Below are positions 1 through 9,281 of a stretch of 58,244 nucleotides of DNA, one piece after another. Under the pieces are notes generated by a model that was not told the origin of the DNA, did not search any database, and worked only from the letters and a program-made list of their open reading frames with translations. The position numbers and the translations under genes are program-made. The DNA comes from Streptomyces sp. NRRL S-118 (GTDB lineage: Bacteria; Actinomycetota; Actinomycetes; Streptomycetales; Streptomycetaceae): NCBI RefSeq assembly GCF_000716335.1, contig NZ_KL591026.1, positions 34,924-93,167 of the forward strand, in the 5' to 3' direction. Position 1 is the first letter of the stretch. Every line of letters starts with the position of its first letter.

Positions 1-168
1 CTCCGGACGGCCGGTGGTTCGGGAAGGCCGGTGCGGCTCCGGGAGGCGGGTGATTCCGGGATCGCCGGCGGCTTCCGCGGCGGCGACAGCCCGGGCCGCG
101 CCGGCAGCCGGACCCCCGACGCACCGGTCCCGGCCGGTCCGTGCCTGCGGTGACGGTGCTGCCGGGTC

Positions 169-1137
169 TCAGTCCAGCCACACACGCACCAGGCATCGCC
201 GGTGCCGCGGGTCGTCCGCGGCGTCGGTGAAGGCGGTTCTGCCGTGCAGTACGGACGTGTTGTCCAGCAGGAGGAGGTCACCCGGCCGCAGGCGGATCCG
301 GACCACGCTCCCCGGGTCGGCCAGGATCTCGTCGAAGGCGTCCAGGGCCGCCGAGTCCGCGGACGACACGGGTGCCGCGGCCTCACGCCCGCCGCGCTCG
401 ATCCAGTGCCGGTTGTACCGGACCAGCAGGCGGTTCCCGCGCCGCCGGAAGACGGGGTAGACGCGGTCGAAGCCGTCGCCGCGGCCGAAGTGGAAGTCCC
501 GGTAGAGGCGTGGCAGAGCCGACGGGTGCCGGGCGAGCAGCCGGTCGTGGACGGTGCAGCCGCTGACGAGCAGCGACTCGCCGCCGTGAGCGGCCTGACG
601 CACGCAGAGCAGCCCGAGGATGCGGGGCGGGCCGGGGGGACCGGCGCGGTCGGTGTGGAAGGCCAGCTCGCGGTCGTCCCTGTCGTGGCCCGCGACACCC
701 GCTCCCGCGCCCGGTATCGGTCCCGCGCCCCGTATCGGTCCCGCGCCCGGGCCCGGTCCTGGTGCCGGATGCCCGGGTTGCCCGGGCGGCGGTACGGCAG
801 CGACGACGACGTGTCCCTGGGTGGCGTCCGACGGCCGAGGTATGCCCAGGTACGCGCCGAACCAGCGTGCCAGGGCGTGGCACTCCGGCTCGCCGAGGCC
901 GTCCAGCGGCCACCCCCGCACCACCGCCACTCCTGGGCCGTCGGACAGCTGCCGCGCGATGCGGCCGACGAGCCCGGCCGGAGGGGGCGGCCCGCCGGCC
1001 GCCCCCGGACTCTCCGTCCGGACCGTCCGGAGCCTCTCCGCCCACGCGGGCGGCAGGGTGATCAGGAGATCCTCTGCCCGCAGCGTCTCCCGGTTCCAGG
1101 CCCTGGGGCCACCGAAGGCGACGGGAACAGCTCTCAA
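169..1137 (-). CDS. TauD/TfdA-like Fe(II)/2-oxoglutarate dioxygenase
   Basis: A 322-residue protein of the TauD/clavaminate synthase-like fold. The iron ligands are visible as HTD (about residues 161-163, in AFHTDRAG) and a distal His in SVLHGRTAF (about 298), followed by an Arg-rich RRCLVRVWLD end where the 2-oxoglutarate Arg normally lies. I chose TTG at 1137 because GGAGGAGGGCAGG lies directly before it and the length then fits the family. A GTG at 1284 would overlap the upstream stop by 4 bp (GTGA) but adds 49 low-complexity residues. Just before HTD is a Pro/Gly/Ala repeat insertion (GAGPIRGAGPIPGAG). It lies downstream of the DHFR-like gene and is probably co-transcribed with it. Substrate unknown. 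Confidence 0.8.
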   Translation of the reverse strand: MRAVPVAFGGPRAWNRETLRAEDLLITLPPAWAERLRTVRTESPGAAGGPPPPAGLVGRIARQLSDGPGVAVVRGWPLDGLGEPECHALARWFGAYLGIPRPSDATQGHVVVAAVPPPGQPGHPAPGPGPGAGPIRGAGPIPGAGAGVAGHDRDDRELAFHTDRAGPPGPPRILGLLCVRQAAHGGESLLVSGCTVHDRLLARHPSALPRLYRDFHFGRGDGFDRVYPVFRRRGNRLLVRYNRHWIERGGREAAAPVSSADSAALDAFDEILADPGSVVRIRLRPGDLLLLDNTSVLHGRTAFTDAADDPRHRRCLVRVWLD

Positions 1138-1280
1138 CCTGCCCTCCTCCGGGGAGCGCTGGGAAACCGGGCCGGGCGAGCGCCACGAGCCTTCCCTTTC
1201 CCCCTGCCGCGGAAACAACGGCGGAACCCGCCGCGGTGACGGAGACGCCCCGGCCCGCAGCGCGGGTACCACCGGCCGCG

Positions 1281-1925
1281 TCACTTTCGCCAGAACAGGT
1301 GGTGCGTCACACCGCTCGGACTGGGCACGACCTCGAGGTGGAACCGGTCGAGCAGTTCCTCGGGCGACTCCCAGAGCCGTACCCCGGACCCGAGCTTCAC
1401 CGGCGAGACCGCCACGTGCAGGGTGTCGACGAGGTCGGCGTCCAGGAACTGCCGGATGGTCGTGACACCGCCGCCGAGCCGCACGTCCCTGCCCTGCGCC
1501 GCCTCCCGCGCCTGCTCCAGAACCGCGGCCGGTTCGCCGCCGACGAAGTGGAACGTGGTGTCGGAGAGCGTCAACGAAGGACGCTCGTGGTGGGTCATGA
1601 CGAACACCGGGGTACGGAACGGCGGCTCGTCACCCCACCAGCCGCGCCACTCGTGGTCCTGCCAGGGCCCGCGCTGCGGCCCGAACTTGTTGCGGCCCAT
1701 GATCTCGGCGCCGATGTTGCGCGCGTGGTCCCGTGTGAAGTGGTCGTCGAGGCCCCGGCTGCCCCCGGGGTCCGTGCGCATGGGCCAGCTCGCCGTGGCG
1801 CCGGCCCAGGCGAACAGCCTCCCGGCGTCGGCGTGGCCGAACGGATTCTCCAGGCTCTGGTCCTCACCGGCGCCGATGCCGTCACTCGAGACGTTGAAGT
1901 TCTGCACCCTCAGCAGCTGAGCCAC
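1281..1925 (-). CDS. Dihydrofolate reductase-family (RibD C-terminal-like) protein
   Basis: 214 residues. It has the RibD C-terminal/DHFR fold seen in many actinomycete proteins annotated as 'dihydrofolate reductase family': an N-terminal LRVQNFNVSSDGIGAG strand, GAEIMGRNKFG in the middle, a glycine-rich DVRLGGGVTTIRQFL cofactor loop and a DTLHVAVSPVKLGSG strand. GTG at 1925 follows GGGAGAAAC at good spacing, and upstream codons look non-coding. Such proteins usually bind NADPH; the substrate is not deducible and a folate role is not implied. It heads a likely two-gene transcript with the TauD-like oxygenase. Confidence 0.85.
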   Translation of the reverse strand: MAQLLRVQNFNVSSDGIGAGEDQSLENPFGHADAGRLFAWAGATASWPMRTDPGGSRGLDDHFTRDHARNIGAEIMGRNKFGPQRGPWQDHEWRGWWGDEPPFRTPVFVMTHHERPSLTLSDTTFHFVGGEPAAVLEQAREAAQGRDVRLGGGVTTIRQFLDADLVDTLHVAVSPVKLGSGVRLWESPEELLDRFHLEVVPSPSGVTHHLFWRK

Positions 1926-2125
1926 GTGTTTCTCCCGTGCTGTCCGTCGATGACGACGGTTGAGACTCCCCGCGCCCCGAGAACTCATCGCCCCGGTGGG
2001 CAACGGACCCGGGAGCCCGAGGACTTCCCCCGCCGCCGGGGCGGCGGGGGGTCCGGAGAGGCCGGCCGTGCAGCACCGGCAGGGCCGGCTCACCGGCGGG
2101 CCCCCGGGAACCCGTGGCGGCGGCC

Positions 2126-3724
2126 TCACACCGGGGGCAGGGTGCCCTCGCCGAAGAGGCGCCGCTCGTCGCGTGCCGTCCACGGAGTGGTGCGCAGGTC
2201 CACGATCCGGATGCCGAAGATCTTCAGCTGCAGCGTCAGTTCGGTCTTCAGGTCGTAACCGGCGCTCAGTTCCCAGGCGGGCGGACCGTCCGTCGCCGCA
2301 GCCGCACGCCCCCTCAGGTGTACGGACAGATCGCCGCCGACGCCCGCCGTGTCGTACAGCGAGACGGTGGCGCGGGCCCCGATGGACGCCTTCGCGGAGG
2401 CTGCTCCTTCCACCCGCGGCGGGGCGCCCTCCGTGCGCTGCTGCGCGTGACGGACCGCCTGCCAGCCCTGCGTACGGTCGTAGCGGGCGCCGATGTCGAA
2501 GGAACCGGCCGTGCGCTGCTCGGCGTCGAGGACGATGCGGCCGTCCGCGGTGAAGCGGTAGACGAAGACGACCTCGGTGTTGACGACCACGGGCACCGGG
2601 CCGACCCAGAAGGTGTGCTGACCCGTCACCGACGCGAGGGGCGTGGTGACCTCGCCGGAGTCCACGGCGCGGGACACCTTGCCGTGCACTTCCCAGTCGT
2701 ACCCGTACGAACCGCCGAGCCCGACGGCCGCCCGCTCCGGCAGGACGGACAGTCCGCCGCGCTTCTCGTACTGGAAGAACACCTCGGGAGTGAACCGCAC
2801 TTCACCCGCCAGCCGGGCCGGTGAGCGGTCGGTCGCCTCGATGCCGGCCGGCAGCGGGACGTCGAGCGCCAGCTTGAGCGTGGTCAGCGGCGTGGCCGCC
2901 TCCCGGGGCAGCCCGGAGCCGGCCGGTGCGGCCGAGGACGCCTCCGCCGGCGGACGGGGCGTTTCGGCGGCCGCCCGCGCGGTGGGCGTGCCGGAAACCT
3001 CCCGCTGCTGGTCGCCCGCCTCCGCGGGCGCCTGCGGCGCGGTGCCGCGCGGCGTCCCCGGTGCGGACGCGGAGGGCGGTCCCGAGGGGGAGGCGGTGGC
3101 ATCGGGCACCGTGGGGGACGGCGGCGTGCCGTCCGTGGGTCCGGCGGACGGACCGCCGGCCGTGCCCGGGGCGGCGGTGGGCCGGCCGGTCGTCGCGGTG
3201 ACGCCCGACGACAGCGGCTTGACCCGCAGCCGGTCCGGGGAGACCGCGGCACGCTGCTTCACCGTCCGGTCGCCGAGGAGCTCCGGCAGGGTCGCCGGCG
3301 CGGTGTTCACCGTGACCTCGCCGTCGGAGGTGCCGGTCACCCGGGCCACCTTGAACAGCGCACCGGCCGGAGCCGACCGGTTCGGGGCCGCGGCCACGAC
3401 GTCGCCCGTACGCACCGCCCGGTCGCCGGACGTCTTCAGCACGGCGCGTCGCAACTGCGGGTCGTACGAGGCGACGCGTACGGACGACGCGTGCACCTGC
3501 CGGTCGGGCGCGGACGACGGCTGCGCCACCACAGCGTCGCTGTGATCGGTCTCCGCCCCGGCGAACGCCGGCGCGGACGCGCTGCCCGTCGGCCGGGCCG
3601 CCGCCACGCCCCCCGCCGGTCCGTCACCGGAGGAGCCGAGCAATGCCTGTGCGCCGAAACCGGCTGGTACGAGTATGCCGAGGACGGCGGCGGGCAGCGC
3701 CGCGCGTCTCCAGGAAACAGCCAT
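2126..3724 (-). CDS. Secreted protein with Pro/Ala linker, unknown function
   Basis: 532 residues. ATG at 3724 follows AAGGAC and begins a signal peptide (MAVSWRRAALPAAVLGILV) ending near an Ala-rich site. Residues about 80-180 form a beta-rich domain, followed by about 120 residues of Pro/Ala/Ser/Thr linker. The C-terminal 220 residues are again beta-rich (FFQYEKRGGLSVLPE, ASIGARATVSLYDTAGVGG) and end LFGEGTLPPV. No catalytic motif is recognised. The architecture suggests a cell-wall or extracellular two-domain protein. It is divergent from the PucR-type regulator across 148 bp, which is therefore a candidate regulator. Confidence 0.75.
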   Translation of the reverse strand: MAVSWRRAALPAAVLGILVPAGFGAQALLGSSGDGPAGGVAAARPTGSASAPAFAGAETDHSDAVVAQPSSAPDRQVHASSVRVASYDPQLRRAVLKTSGDRAVRTGDVVAAAPNRSAPAGALFKVARVTGTSDGEVTVNTAPATLPELLGDRTVKQRAAVSPDRLRVKPLSSGVTATTGRPTAAPGTAGGPSAGPTDGTPPSPTVPDATASPSGPPSASAPGTPRGTAPQAPAEAGDQQREVSGTPTARAAAETPRPPAEASSAAPAGSGLPREAATPLTTLKLALDVPLPAGIEATDRSPARLAGEVRFTPEVFFQYEKRGGLSVLPERAAVGLGGSYGYDWEVHGKVSRAVDSGEVTTPLASVTGQHTFWVGPVPVVVNTEVVFVYRFTADGRIVLDAEQRTAGSFDIGARYDRTQGWQAVRHAQQRTEGAPPRVEGAASAKASIGARATVSLYDTAGVGGDLSVHLRGRAAAATDGPPAWELSAGYDLKTELTLQLKIFGIRIVDLRTTPWTARDERRLFGEGTLPPV

Positions 3725-3872
3725 GGAAGTCCTTGTGCAGTGGGGGGTGGGCGCCTCCTGGCACCCCGAGTCCGCCCGCTCCCGCGCCACTTGGCGCATG
3801 GGGGAGTCGGTGCGGCAGGGTCCTAGCATGGCGATCGTCAAGGATCCGCACCATGGAGGAAGGCACCGGGCG

Positions 3873-5099
3873 ATGAGGAGTGTGGTGGAGGTTTCCACAA
3901 CGGTGCCGGCGGCGGTGGCCGCCCTGCGGGCCGATCTGGGCCCGCTCGTCGAGGAAGTGACGGGCCGTCTGCGCGCCGAACTGCCGTCCTACGCGCGCGT
4001 ACCGCCCGACCTCCTCGCCCTGCGGGTCGCGCGTGCGGTGGACCGTGGGTTGTCGGTCGTGCACCGGCTCTGCGCTCCCCGGGGCCCGGCACCGGTGGGT
4101 CCCCCGCCCGGCGGGCGCGGCGCCCGGCACCCGGCCGGCTCCGCCGCCATCGGGGACGCACTCCCGGTCGACGACGTGATCCGGGCCCACCGGATCGGCG
4201 TCGACGTCGTGTGGTCCCGGTTCAGCCGGGAGATGACCGAGCGCCGTGCGCACCCCGAGGAACTGCTGGCCATCGGCGAGCAGGTGTGGGCGTGGGCAGC
4301 CGCCATGACGGTGCGGATCGTGCGCCGCAGAGCCGTGCGGGACGGTGCCCGTCCACCGGGCGGGAGCCGGCCTGCCGGGCCGCCGCTGGAGGAGTACGTC
4401 CGCATGCTGCTGCTCGTACCCGTGGACGCCGCGGCGGTACGGGGCCGGGCCGGTGAATCGGCGACGCCCGCCATGCCGTTCCGCGCCCGGGCGGCCTGCG
4501 GTGCCACGGACGCGGTCCGCGTGATCGAGCAGCTGCGCCCCTGGATCGCGAAGGGCCCCGCCGGGGGCCTCATGGTGACCGTGGTCGACGGTGACGTGGC
4601 CGGGCTGCTCGCCGCCCGCCCGCCGCGGCTCTTCCGCGAGCTCGCGCTCGGGCTGGGTGCGGCGGTGCAGCCGTGCCACGTCGCCGACGAGTTCGTCTCG
4701 GCGTCGCTGGCCCTGCGCGTCGCTGTGGCGTTCGGCCTGACCGGCGTCCACACCACCGACGAACTCGGCCTGCGCACGGCCGTGGTGCAGACGCCGGAGA
4801 TCGGCGAACGCCTGACGCACCAGCGGCTCGCCCCGCTGCGCGAGCACGGGGAGGACGGCACGCAACTGGAGGAGGCGGTGGCGGCCTTCCTCGACCACGG
4901 CCTCCGGCTGGAGGCCGCGGCGCGCAGCCTGTTCGTCCACCCCAACACCCTGCGCAACCGCCTGCGGCGGTTCGAGGCGCTGTCCGGGACGAGCCTGCGT
5001 GACCCGGCCGCCCTGGCGGAGGTCTGGTGGGCGCTGGCCCATCAGCGGGTGCACGGGCGGTCCGGCACAACGTTGTCAGCCCAGGACGCGGAGCGCTGA
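3873..5099 (+). CDS. PucR/CdaR-type helix-turn-helix transcriptional regulator
   Basis: 408 residues. The N-terminal about 160 residues resemble the RsbRD-like helical domain common in actinomycete PucR/CdaR regulators, the middle is a degenerate GGDEF-like sensory domain, and the C-terminus is a clear PucR HTH (DHGLRLEAAARSLFVHPNT, then LRNRLRRFEALSG). ATG 3873 follows GGAGGAAGG and starts MRSVVEVSTTV. An in-frame ATG at 3825 lies nearer the divergent promoter region and is less likely. It is divergent from the secreted protein at 2126-3724. The ligand is unknown. Confidence 0.88.
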   Translation: MRSVVEVSTTVPAAVAALRADLGPLVEEVTGRLRAELPSYARVPPDLLALRVARAVDRGLSVVHRLCAPRGPAPVGPPPGGRGARHPAGSAAIGDALPVDDVIRAHRIGVDVVWSRFSREMTERRAHPEELLAIGEQVWAWAAAMTVRIVRRRAVRDGARPPGGSRPAGPPLEEYVRMLLLVPVDAAAVRGRAGESATPAMPFRARAACGATDAVRVIEQLRPWIAKGPAGGLMVTVVDGDVAGLLAARPPRLFRELALGLGAAVQPCHVADEFVSASLALRVAVAFGLTGVHTTDELGLRTAVVQTPEIGERLTHQRLAPLREHGEDGTQLEEAVAAFLDHGLRLEAAARSLFVHPNTLRNRLRRFEALSGTSLRDPAALAEVWWALAHQRVHGRSGTTLSAQDAER

Positions 5100-5125
5100 C
5101 GTCCTGCCCGCAGGGGCCGTGCCGC

Positions 5126-5208
5126 GACGGTGGCGGGCGGTGGCTGTGGCCGTGACGGTGGCGGGCGGTGGCTGTGGCCGTGACGGTGGGGGGCGGTTGC
5201 TGCGTCCC
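5126..5208. repeat. 28-bp tandem repeat between convergent genes
   Basis: Two exact copies of a 28-bp unit (5126-5153 and 5154-5181), starting GACGGTGGCGGGCGG, are followed by a degenerate partial third copy. It sits in the 137-bp gap between the converging PucR and NUDIX genes. It may act in termination or be a slippage product; no reading frame across it looks coding. Confidence 0.8.
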
Positions 5209-5236
5209 GGTCCCGGGCGGAGGCCGTGCCCGTCCG

Positions 5237-5749
5237 TCAGCAGTCCCCGTCCCCCCAGTCCCAGGTGTCGAAGTACGCCGTCGTGCCCGTACGGCGGGCC
5301 GCCATGACCGCCTCCAGCCGGGCGAAGTCCTGCCGGGGCATGTGCGCCCGCCACTCCTCCACCGCCAGGGCGCGCACCTCGTCGTGCTCCTCCGGATCCA
5401 AGGTGATGCTCGCCATCTCCTCGGCGGTGAGGCGGCCGCCGTCGAAGACGAAGCCGACCGTGTTGTACGGCCACTGCGCGCCCGGGAGACCGAACACCGC
5501 GGCCAGCAGCCGAGGGGGTCCGCCGAAGACGATCCCGGTCTCCTCGCGGCACTCGCGCACGGCTGTCTGCCAGGGGCGTTCGTCCGGCTCCATGGTTCCG
5601 CCGGGCCACTGCCACGGATGGTCCTGCGAGTACACCGCACGCAGCTGCACCGGACGGTCGTGCTCGTCGGTGACGAACAGGCAGGCGAAAGCCGTCGCCT
5701 TCACGAGGGTCTCGGCGTACTGCTCGGGCGGCAGCCAGGTGGCGCTCAT
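5237..5749 (-). CDS. NUDIX hydrolase
   Basis: 170 residues. The Nudix box runs from GGTMEPDERPWQTAVRECRE into ETGI, matching GX5EX7REUXEEXGU in its RECREETG core, so Mg-dependent hydrolysis of a nucleoside diphosphate linked to X is expected; the exact substrate cannot be inferred. The start ATG overlaps the stop of the upstream GNAT gene by 4 bp (ATGA), so translation is probably coupled. The C-terminus ends in an acidic, aromatic DTWDWGDGDC. Confidence 0.9.
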   Translation of the reverse strand: MSATWLPPEQYAETLVKATAFACLFVTDEHDRPVQLRAVYSQDHPWQWPGGTMEPDERPWQTAVRECREETGIVFGGPPRLLAAVFGLPGAQWPYNTVGFVFDGGRLTAEEMASITLDPEEHDEVRALAVEEWRAHMPRQDFARLEAVMAARRTGTTAYFDTWDWGDGDC

Positions 5750-6372
5750 GACGCCTGCGTCCCGGTCCGGGCGGTCACGCGGGTCATGCGCATGAGCGCG
5801 GGGTCGCGGGCGAAGCCGAGCGACGCGTACAGCGGCGCGGACCCTTCGCCGTGGGCGTACAGCTCGTACAGGGTGACCCCCTCCTCCTCCAGGTGCGTCA
5901 GCAGCGCGGAGAGCGCGGCCCTGGCGAAGCCGCGCCGGCGGTGGGCGGGCTCGGTGGCGACGGAGTGGATCCGCACGGCCAGCCCTTTCGGGTACGCGGG
6001 TGCCGGGAGCACCGCCTGGACCAGCCCCAGTGCGCAGGCGGCCAGTCCTCCGGCGGGCGCGTCGACGACGTAGGCCCGGGCATCGCCGCCGGGGACGAGC
6101 CGTGCGGCGAGCTGCTCGCGGCAGAGGGCGAGCCAGTGTTCGTCGAGCCGTTCGGAGAGGATGAGCTCGGAACGCAGACGGGCGATCTCGCCGGCGTCGG
6201 CGGGAGTGGCGAGGCGGGGCGCAAGCGCCTGGCCGGCTCCCGCCTCCGCCACAGGGCGCGGCGGTGCGACCGGGATCTGCGGTGAAGCCGGGATCCGCGG
6301 CGCGGCGGGGTTCTGACGGGAAGCCGGGATCCGCGGTGCGGCGGGGCTCTGCGGTGAACCGGAGTGCTCCAA
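5746..6372 (-). CDS. GNAT-family N-acetyltransferase
   Basis: 208 residues. The GNAT acetyl-CoA site is visible in VATEPAHRRRGFARAAL (R/Q-x-x-G-x-G/A type) and the C-terminal strand in ELYAHGEGSAPLYASLGF. The start is TTG at 6372, preceded by GAGAGGAG at 6-7 nt. The first about 45 residues are an unusual repeat-rich extension (PAAPRIPAS occurs twice, with diverged copies) before the folded domain begins at about LAPRLATPADAGEIA. First gene of a two-gene unit with the NUDIX hydrolase. Substrate unknown. Confidence 0.86.
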   Translation of the reverse strand: MEHSGSPQSPAAPRIPASRQNPAAPRIPASPQIPVAPPRPVAEAGAGQALAPRLATPADAGEIARLRSELILSERLDEHWLALCREQLAARLVPGGDARAYVVDAPAGGLAACALGLVQAVLPAPAYPKGLAVRIHSVATEPAHRRRGFARAALSALLTHLEEEGVTLYELYAHGEGSAPLYASLGFARDPALMRMTRVTARTGTQAS

Positions 6373-6752
6373 CTCGGGCTCCTCTCGAGGGTGTGGTGGA
6401 CTGCCATGGGGAAGGCGTCCGGCACAGGCCCCCGGGCCCCGGACGCCATGTTCGCCGGAGCCACCACCACGTGGGCGGGGAGCACAACCGTGCCGTCCGG
6501 CGCCAGGCTAGGACGGCGGCACCGTCCCCCGCGCGAGATGGGCGCAGAGCCCCCGATTCGGGTGAGGCGCGGGAGGGGACGCCGCCACCTCACGGGGCGC
6601 CTGCGCGAGGAGCCGAACCGTCCGGGCGCCGCGCGGCGTGAGAACGCCGGTGCGGGGCAGCAGACCGGACAAACCCCTGTCGCGGCGTCTGCCGGGACCG
6701 GGACCGGGACCGGGGCCGGGCTCACGCCGGCCGGGACGGAAGCGGTGGTTGC
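6373..6752. other. Intergenic region between divergent GNAT and YihY genes
   Basis: 380 bp that must hold the promoters of both flanking genes. I see no ORF with coding character. There is a short GGGACC tandem run near 6690-6720 and no convincing -10/-35 pair. Confidence 0.5.
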
Positions 6753-7652
6753 ATGGCGATCGGTGTCCCCGCGAACGGGGCTGTGCCCCCTCGCGAGCGC
6801 GAGGAGTACGCGAGAGCGCTGGCGCGCACGCCGGTCGCCGTGTGGGAGGACGACCTCACCGACTGGGCGGCCGCGCTGACCTACTACGCGGTCCTGGCGG
6901 TGTTCCCCGCCCTGCTGGTCATCGTCTTCGCCATCGCCCTGCTCGGTACGGGCTCCCCCCACGAACTCATCGCGCAGTTCGGCGCCTTCGTGCCGAAGGA
7001 GGCCCGTCCGGTGCTCGAACAGGCCCTGGGCAGCCGCCAGGAGGGCGCTTCGGTGCCCTGGCTGCTCGTGGTGCTCACCCTCGGCGCCGCGCTGTGGTCG
7101 TCCTCCAGCTACCTGGCCGTGTTCCGGCGCGCTCTGCACGCAATGTACGGCGTCGCGGACTGCCGACCGGCGTGGCAGGCGTTCCCCGCCATCCTGCTCC
7201 GGGCGCTGACCGTCCTGGCGCTGCTGCTCTGCGGGGTGCTGACGCTGACCGCCACGGGGCGGATCGCGCGGGCCATCGGCCGGGGGACGGGCGCGGACCA
7301 CCAGGCGGCGCTCGTATGGACGGCCATGAAGTGGCCGCTGCTGTTCCTCGTGGTCGTCGCCCTGGTCCTGCTGCTGTTCCGGTCCGGACCCGCCGAGACG
7401 CGCGGGCTGCGCCGGAACCTGCCCGGCGGGGCGCTGGCGGTGGTTCTCTGGCTGCTCGCCTCGGTGGGCTTCGCGTTCTACGCCTCGCACATCGCGACGT
7501 ACAACCGCCTCTACGGGTCCCTCGCCGGCATGGTGGCGTTCCTCGTGTGGCTGTGGGTCTCCCATGTGGTGCTGCTGGCCGGGGCGCAGTTCAACGCCGA
7601 GCTGGCCCGGGGCGGGCGGCCGAAGCCGGACCCCTGCTCCTCCCCGGCGTGA
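6753..7652 (+). CDS. YihY/BrkB-family inner membrane protein
   Basis: 299 residues with six hydrophobic segments. The family signature is seen in TDWAAALTYYAVLAVFPALL near the N-terminus and FYASHIATYNRLYGSLAGMV near the C-terminus. The family was once called RNase BN in error; its molecular function is unsettled. ATG 6753 follows GGACGGAAG. A polar tail (GGRPKPDPCSSPA) is presumably cytoplasmic. The antiporter gene follows after 154 bp on the same strand. Confidence 0.92.
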   Translation: MAIGVPANGAVPPREREEYARALARTPVAVWEDDLTDWAAALTYYAVLAVFPALLVIVFAIALLGTGSPHELIAQFGAFVPKEARPVLEQALGSRQEGASVPWLLVVLTLGAALWSSSSYLAVFRRALHAMYGVADCRPAWQAFPAILLRALTVLALLLCGVLTLTATGRIARAIGRGTGADHQAALVWTAMKWPLLFLVVVALVLLLFRSGPAETRGLRRNLPGGALAVVLWLLASVGFAFYASHIATYNRLYGSLAGMVAFLVWLWVSHVVLLAGAQFNAELARGGRPKPDPCSSPA

Positions 7653-7806
7653 CCCCCGCAGGCCCGTCCCGTACGCGCACCCCGCGCTGACGGACCCGCC
7701 GGGATCCCCGGCGGCGTGCCCACCGCCCGGGAAGCGGGAGTTCCCGCCGCCGTGCTGCGGGTCGCAGCGCAGGCGTGCCGCCGCACGTCCGGGGCAGTGG
7801 ACTTCC

Positions 7807-9120
7807 GTGACCTCGGCCGATCTTCTCTACACCCTGTCAGGGGCGGGTGCGCTCGCCGCGGCCGTGCTGCCGCGGCTGGTGGCAGGCCGCCCGCTGTCCA
7901 TGCCCCTCGTCTTCCTGGCGGGCGGGGTCGCGCTGCAACCGCTGCTCGCGTCCCTGCCGGTGATCGATCCGGTGCGCGACCGGACATGGGCGGAGCACCT
8001 GACCGAGCTCTGCGTGATCGTGTCGCTCATGGGTGCCGGGCTCGCCCTGAACCGCCCCGTCGGCCCACGGCGGTGGCGGGCCTCCTGGCAGCTGCTCGGT
8101 GTCACCATGCCGCTGACCGTGGTGGCGGTGGCCTCGGCGGCCTGGTGGCTGCTGGACTGGCCCCCGGCCGCCGCGCTGCTGCTCGCGGCCGTCCTGGCGC
8201 CCACCGACCCGGTGCTCGCCTCGGAGGTCCGGGTCGGTGAGCCGACGGAGTCCGAACACGACGAGGACGAGGTGCGGTTCGCCCTGACCAGCGAAGCCGG
8301 CCTGAACGACGGCCTCGCCTTCCCCCTCGTCATGGCGGCCGTGGCGCTCGCCGCCGCGGCCGGCACGGGGCTGTCCGGCAGCTGGGTCGGACACTGGCTC
8401 CTGGTCGACGTGGGCTACAAGTGCGTGGTGGGCGTCCTGGCCGGTCTCGCCGTGGGCAGGATGCTCGGCTGGCTCTTCTTCCGCGCCGGCCGGGCCTCGG
8501 TACGGCTGTCCGAGCACCGCGAGGGCTTCGTCGCGCTGGGCGCCACCTTCCTCGCCTACGGGCTGACGGAACTCCTGCACGGCTACGGATTCCTCGCCGT
8601 CTTCATCACCGCCTGCCGCGTCCGCGCCGCCGAGCGGGCCCATGGGTACCACACCGTGCTGCACGACTTCGTGGAGCAGATAGAGCGGCTGCTGACCGCC
8701 GGACTGCTCTTCCTGCTCGGGGCCTACGTCGCCCAGGGCGGCCTGGCCGCCCTGACCTGGCAGGGCGCGACCGTGGGCCTGCTCCTCCTGCTCGTCGTCC
8801 GCCCCCTCGTCGGCGGCGTCTCGCAGATCGGCACGGCCGCGGGCCCCCGGGAGCGCGCGGTGATCGCGTTCTTCGGCATCCGCGGCATCGGGTCGCTGTA
8901 CTACCTCGCCCATGCGCTCGGATCGGAGGACTTCCACGTCCCTCCGGAGGAGCTGTGGGCCGTGGTGACCTTCACCGTGCTGGCCTCGGTCGCCCTGCAC
9001 GGGGTGACGGCCTCGCCCGTCATCCACCGTCTGGACGGACTGCGCGCCCTGCGGGCCCGCCGCCACCTGCCCTCCGGGAAGGGCCCGACCGACGACGAGG
9101 TGGCGGACCAGCGGCTGTGA
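7807..9120 (+). CDS. CPA1-type cation:proton antiporter (NhaP-like)
   Basis: 437 residues with about 12 hydrophobic segments. The ion-binding helices of the CPA1 family are recognised: APTDPVLASEV (the TDP motif) and SEAGLNDGLAFP (the ND motif), with a conserved Arg helix at FFGIRGIGSLYYL. GTG 7807 is chosen because upstream sequence in this frame is Arg/Pro-rich and non-coding in character; the ribosome binding site is weak (GGGGCAGTGGAC). Expected role is Na+/H+ or K+/H+ exchange. It converges with the ABC transporter. Confidence 0.9.
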   Translation: MTSADLLYTLSGAGALAAAVLPRLVAGRPLSMPLVFLAGGVALQPLLASLPVIDPVRDRTWAEHLTELCVIVSLMGAGLALNRPVGPRRWRASWQLLGVTMPLTVVAVASAAWWLLDWPPAAALLLAAVLAPTDPVLASEVRVGEPTESEHDEDEVRFALTSEAGLNDGLAFPLVMAAVALAAAAGTGLSGSWVGHWLLVDVGYKCVVGVLAGLAVGRMLGWLFFRAGRASVRLSEHREGFVALGATFLAYGLTELLHGYGFLAVFITACRVRAAERAHGYHTVLHDFVEQIERLLTAGLLFLLGAYVAQGGLAALTWQGATVGLLLLLVVRPLVGGVSQIGTAAGPRERAVIAFFGIRGIGSLYYLAHALGSEDFHVPPEELWAVVTFTVLASVALHGVTASPVIHRLDGLRALRARRHLPSGKGPTDDEVADQRL

Positions 9121-9281
9121 GCCGAGCCGGCGAGGTGGTGTCGCGGGCCCTTCCGCGCACCGCCCTCCCGCGCCCCGCTCTGTGGCCTCGCCTCTGCGCC
9201 GCTCCGGTACCGCGGACGGCGCCACCGCCCGGAGAACGTCAGCCCGCGGCCGGGCGACGCCCGGAACCGTGCGGACACGGC

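Noticed and set aside
1..168. Partial gene at the left edge
   Set aside because: No frame with coding character or recognisable residues; only a GC-rich flank downstream of the oxygenase stop is visible.
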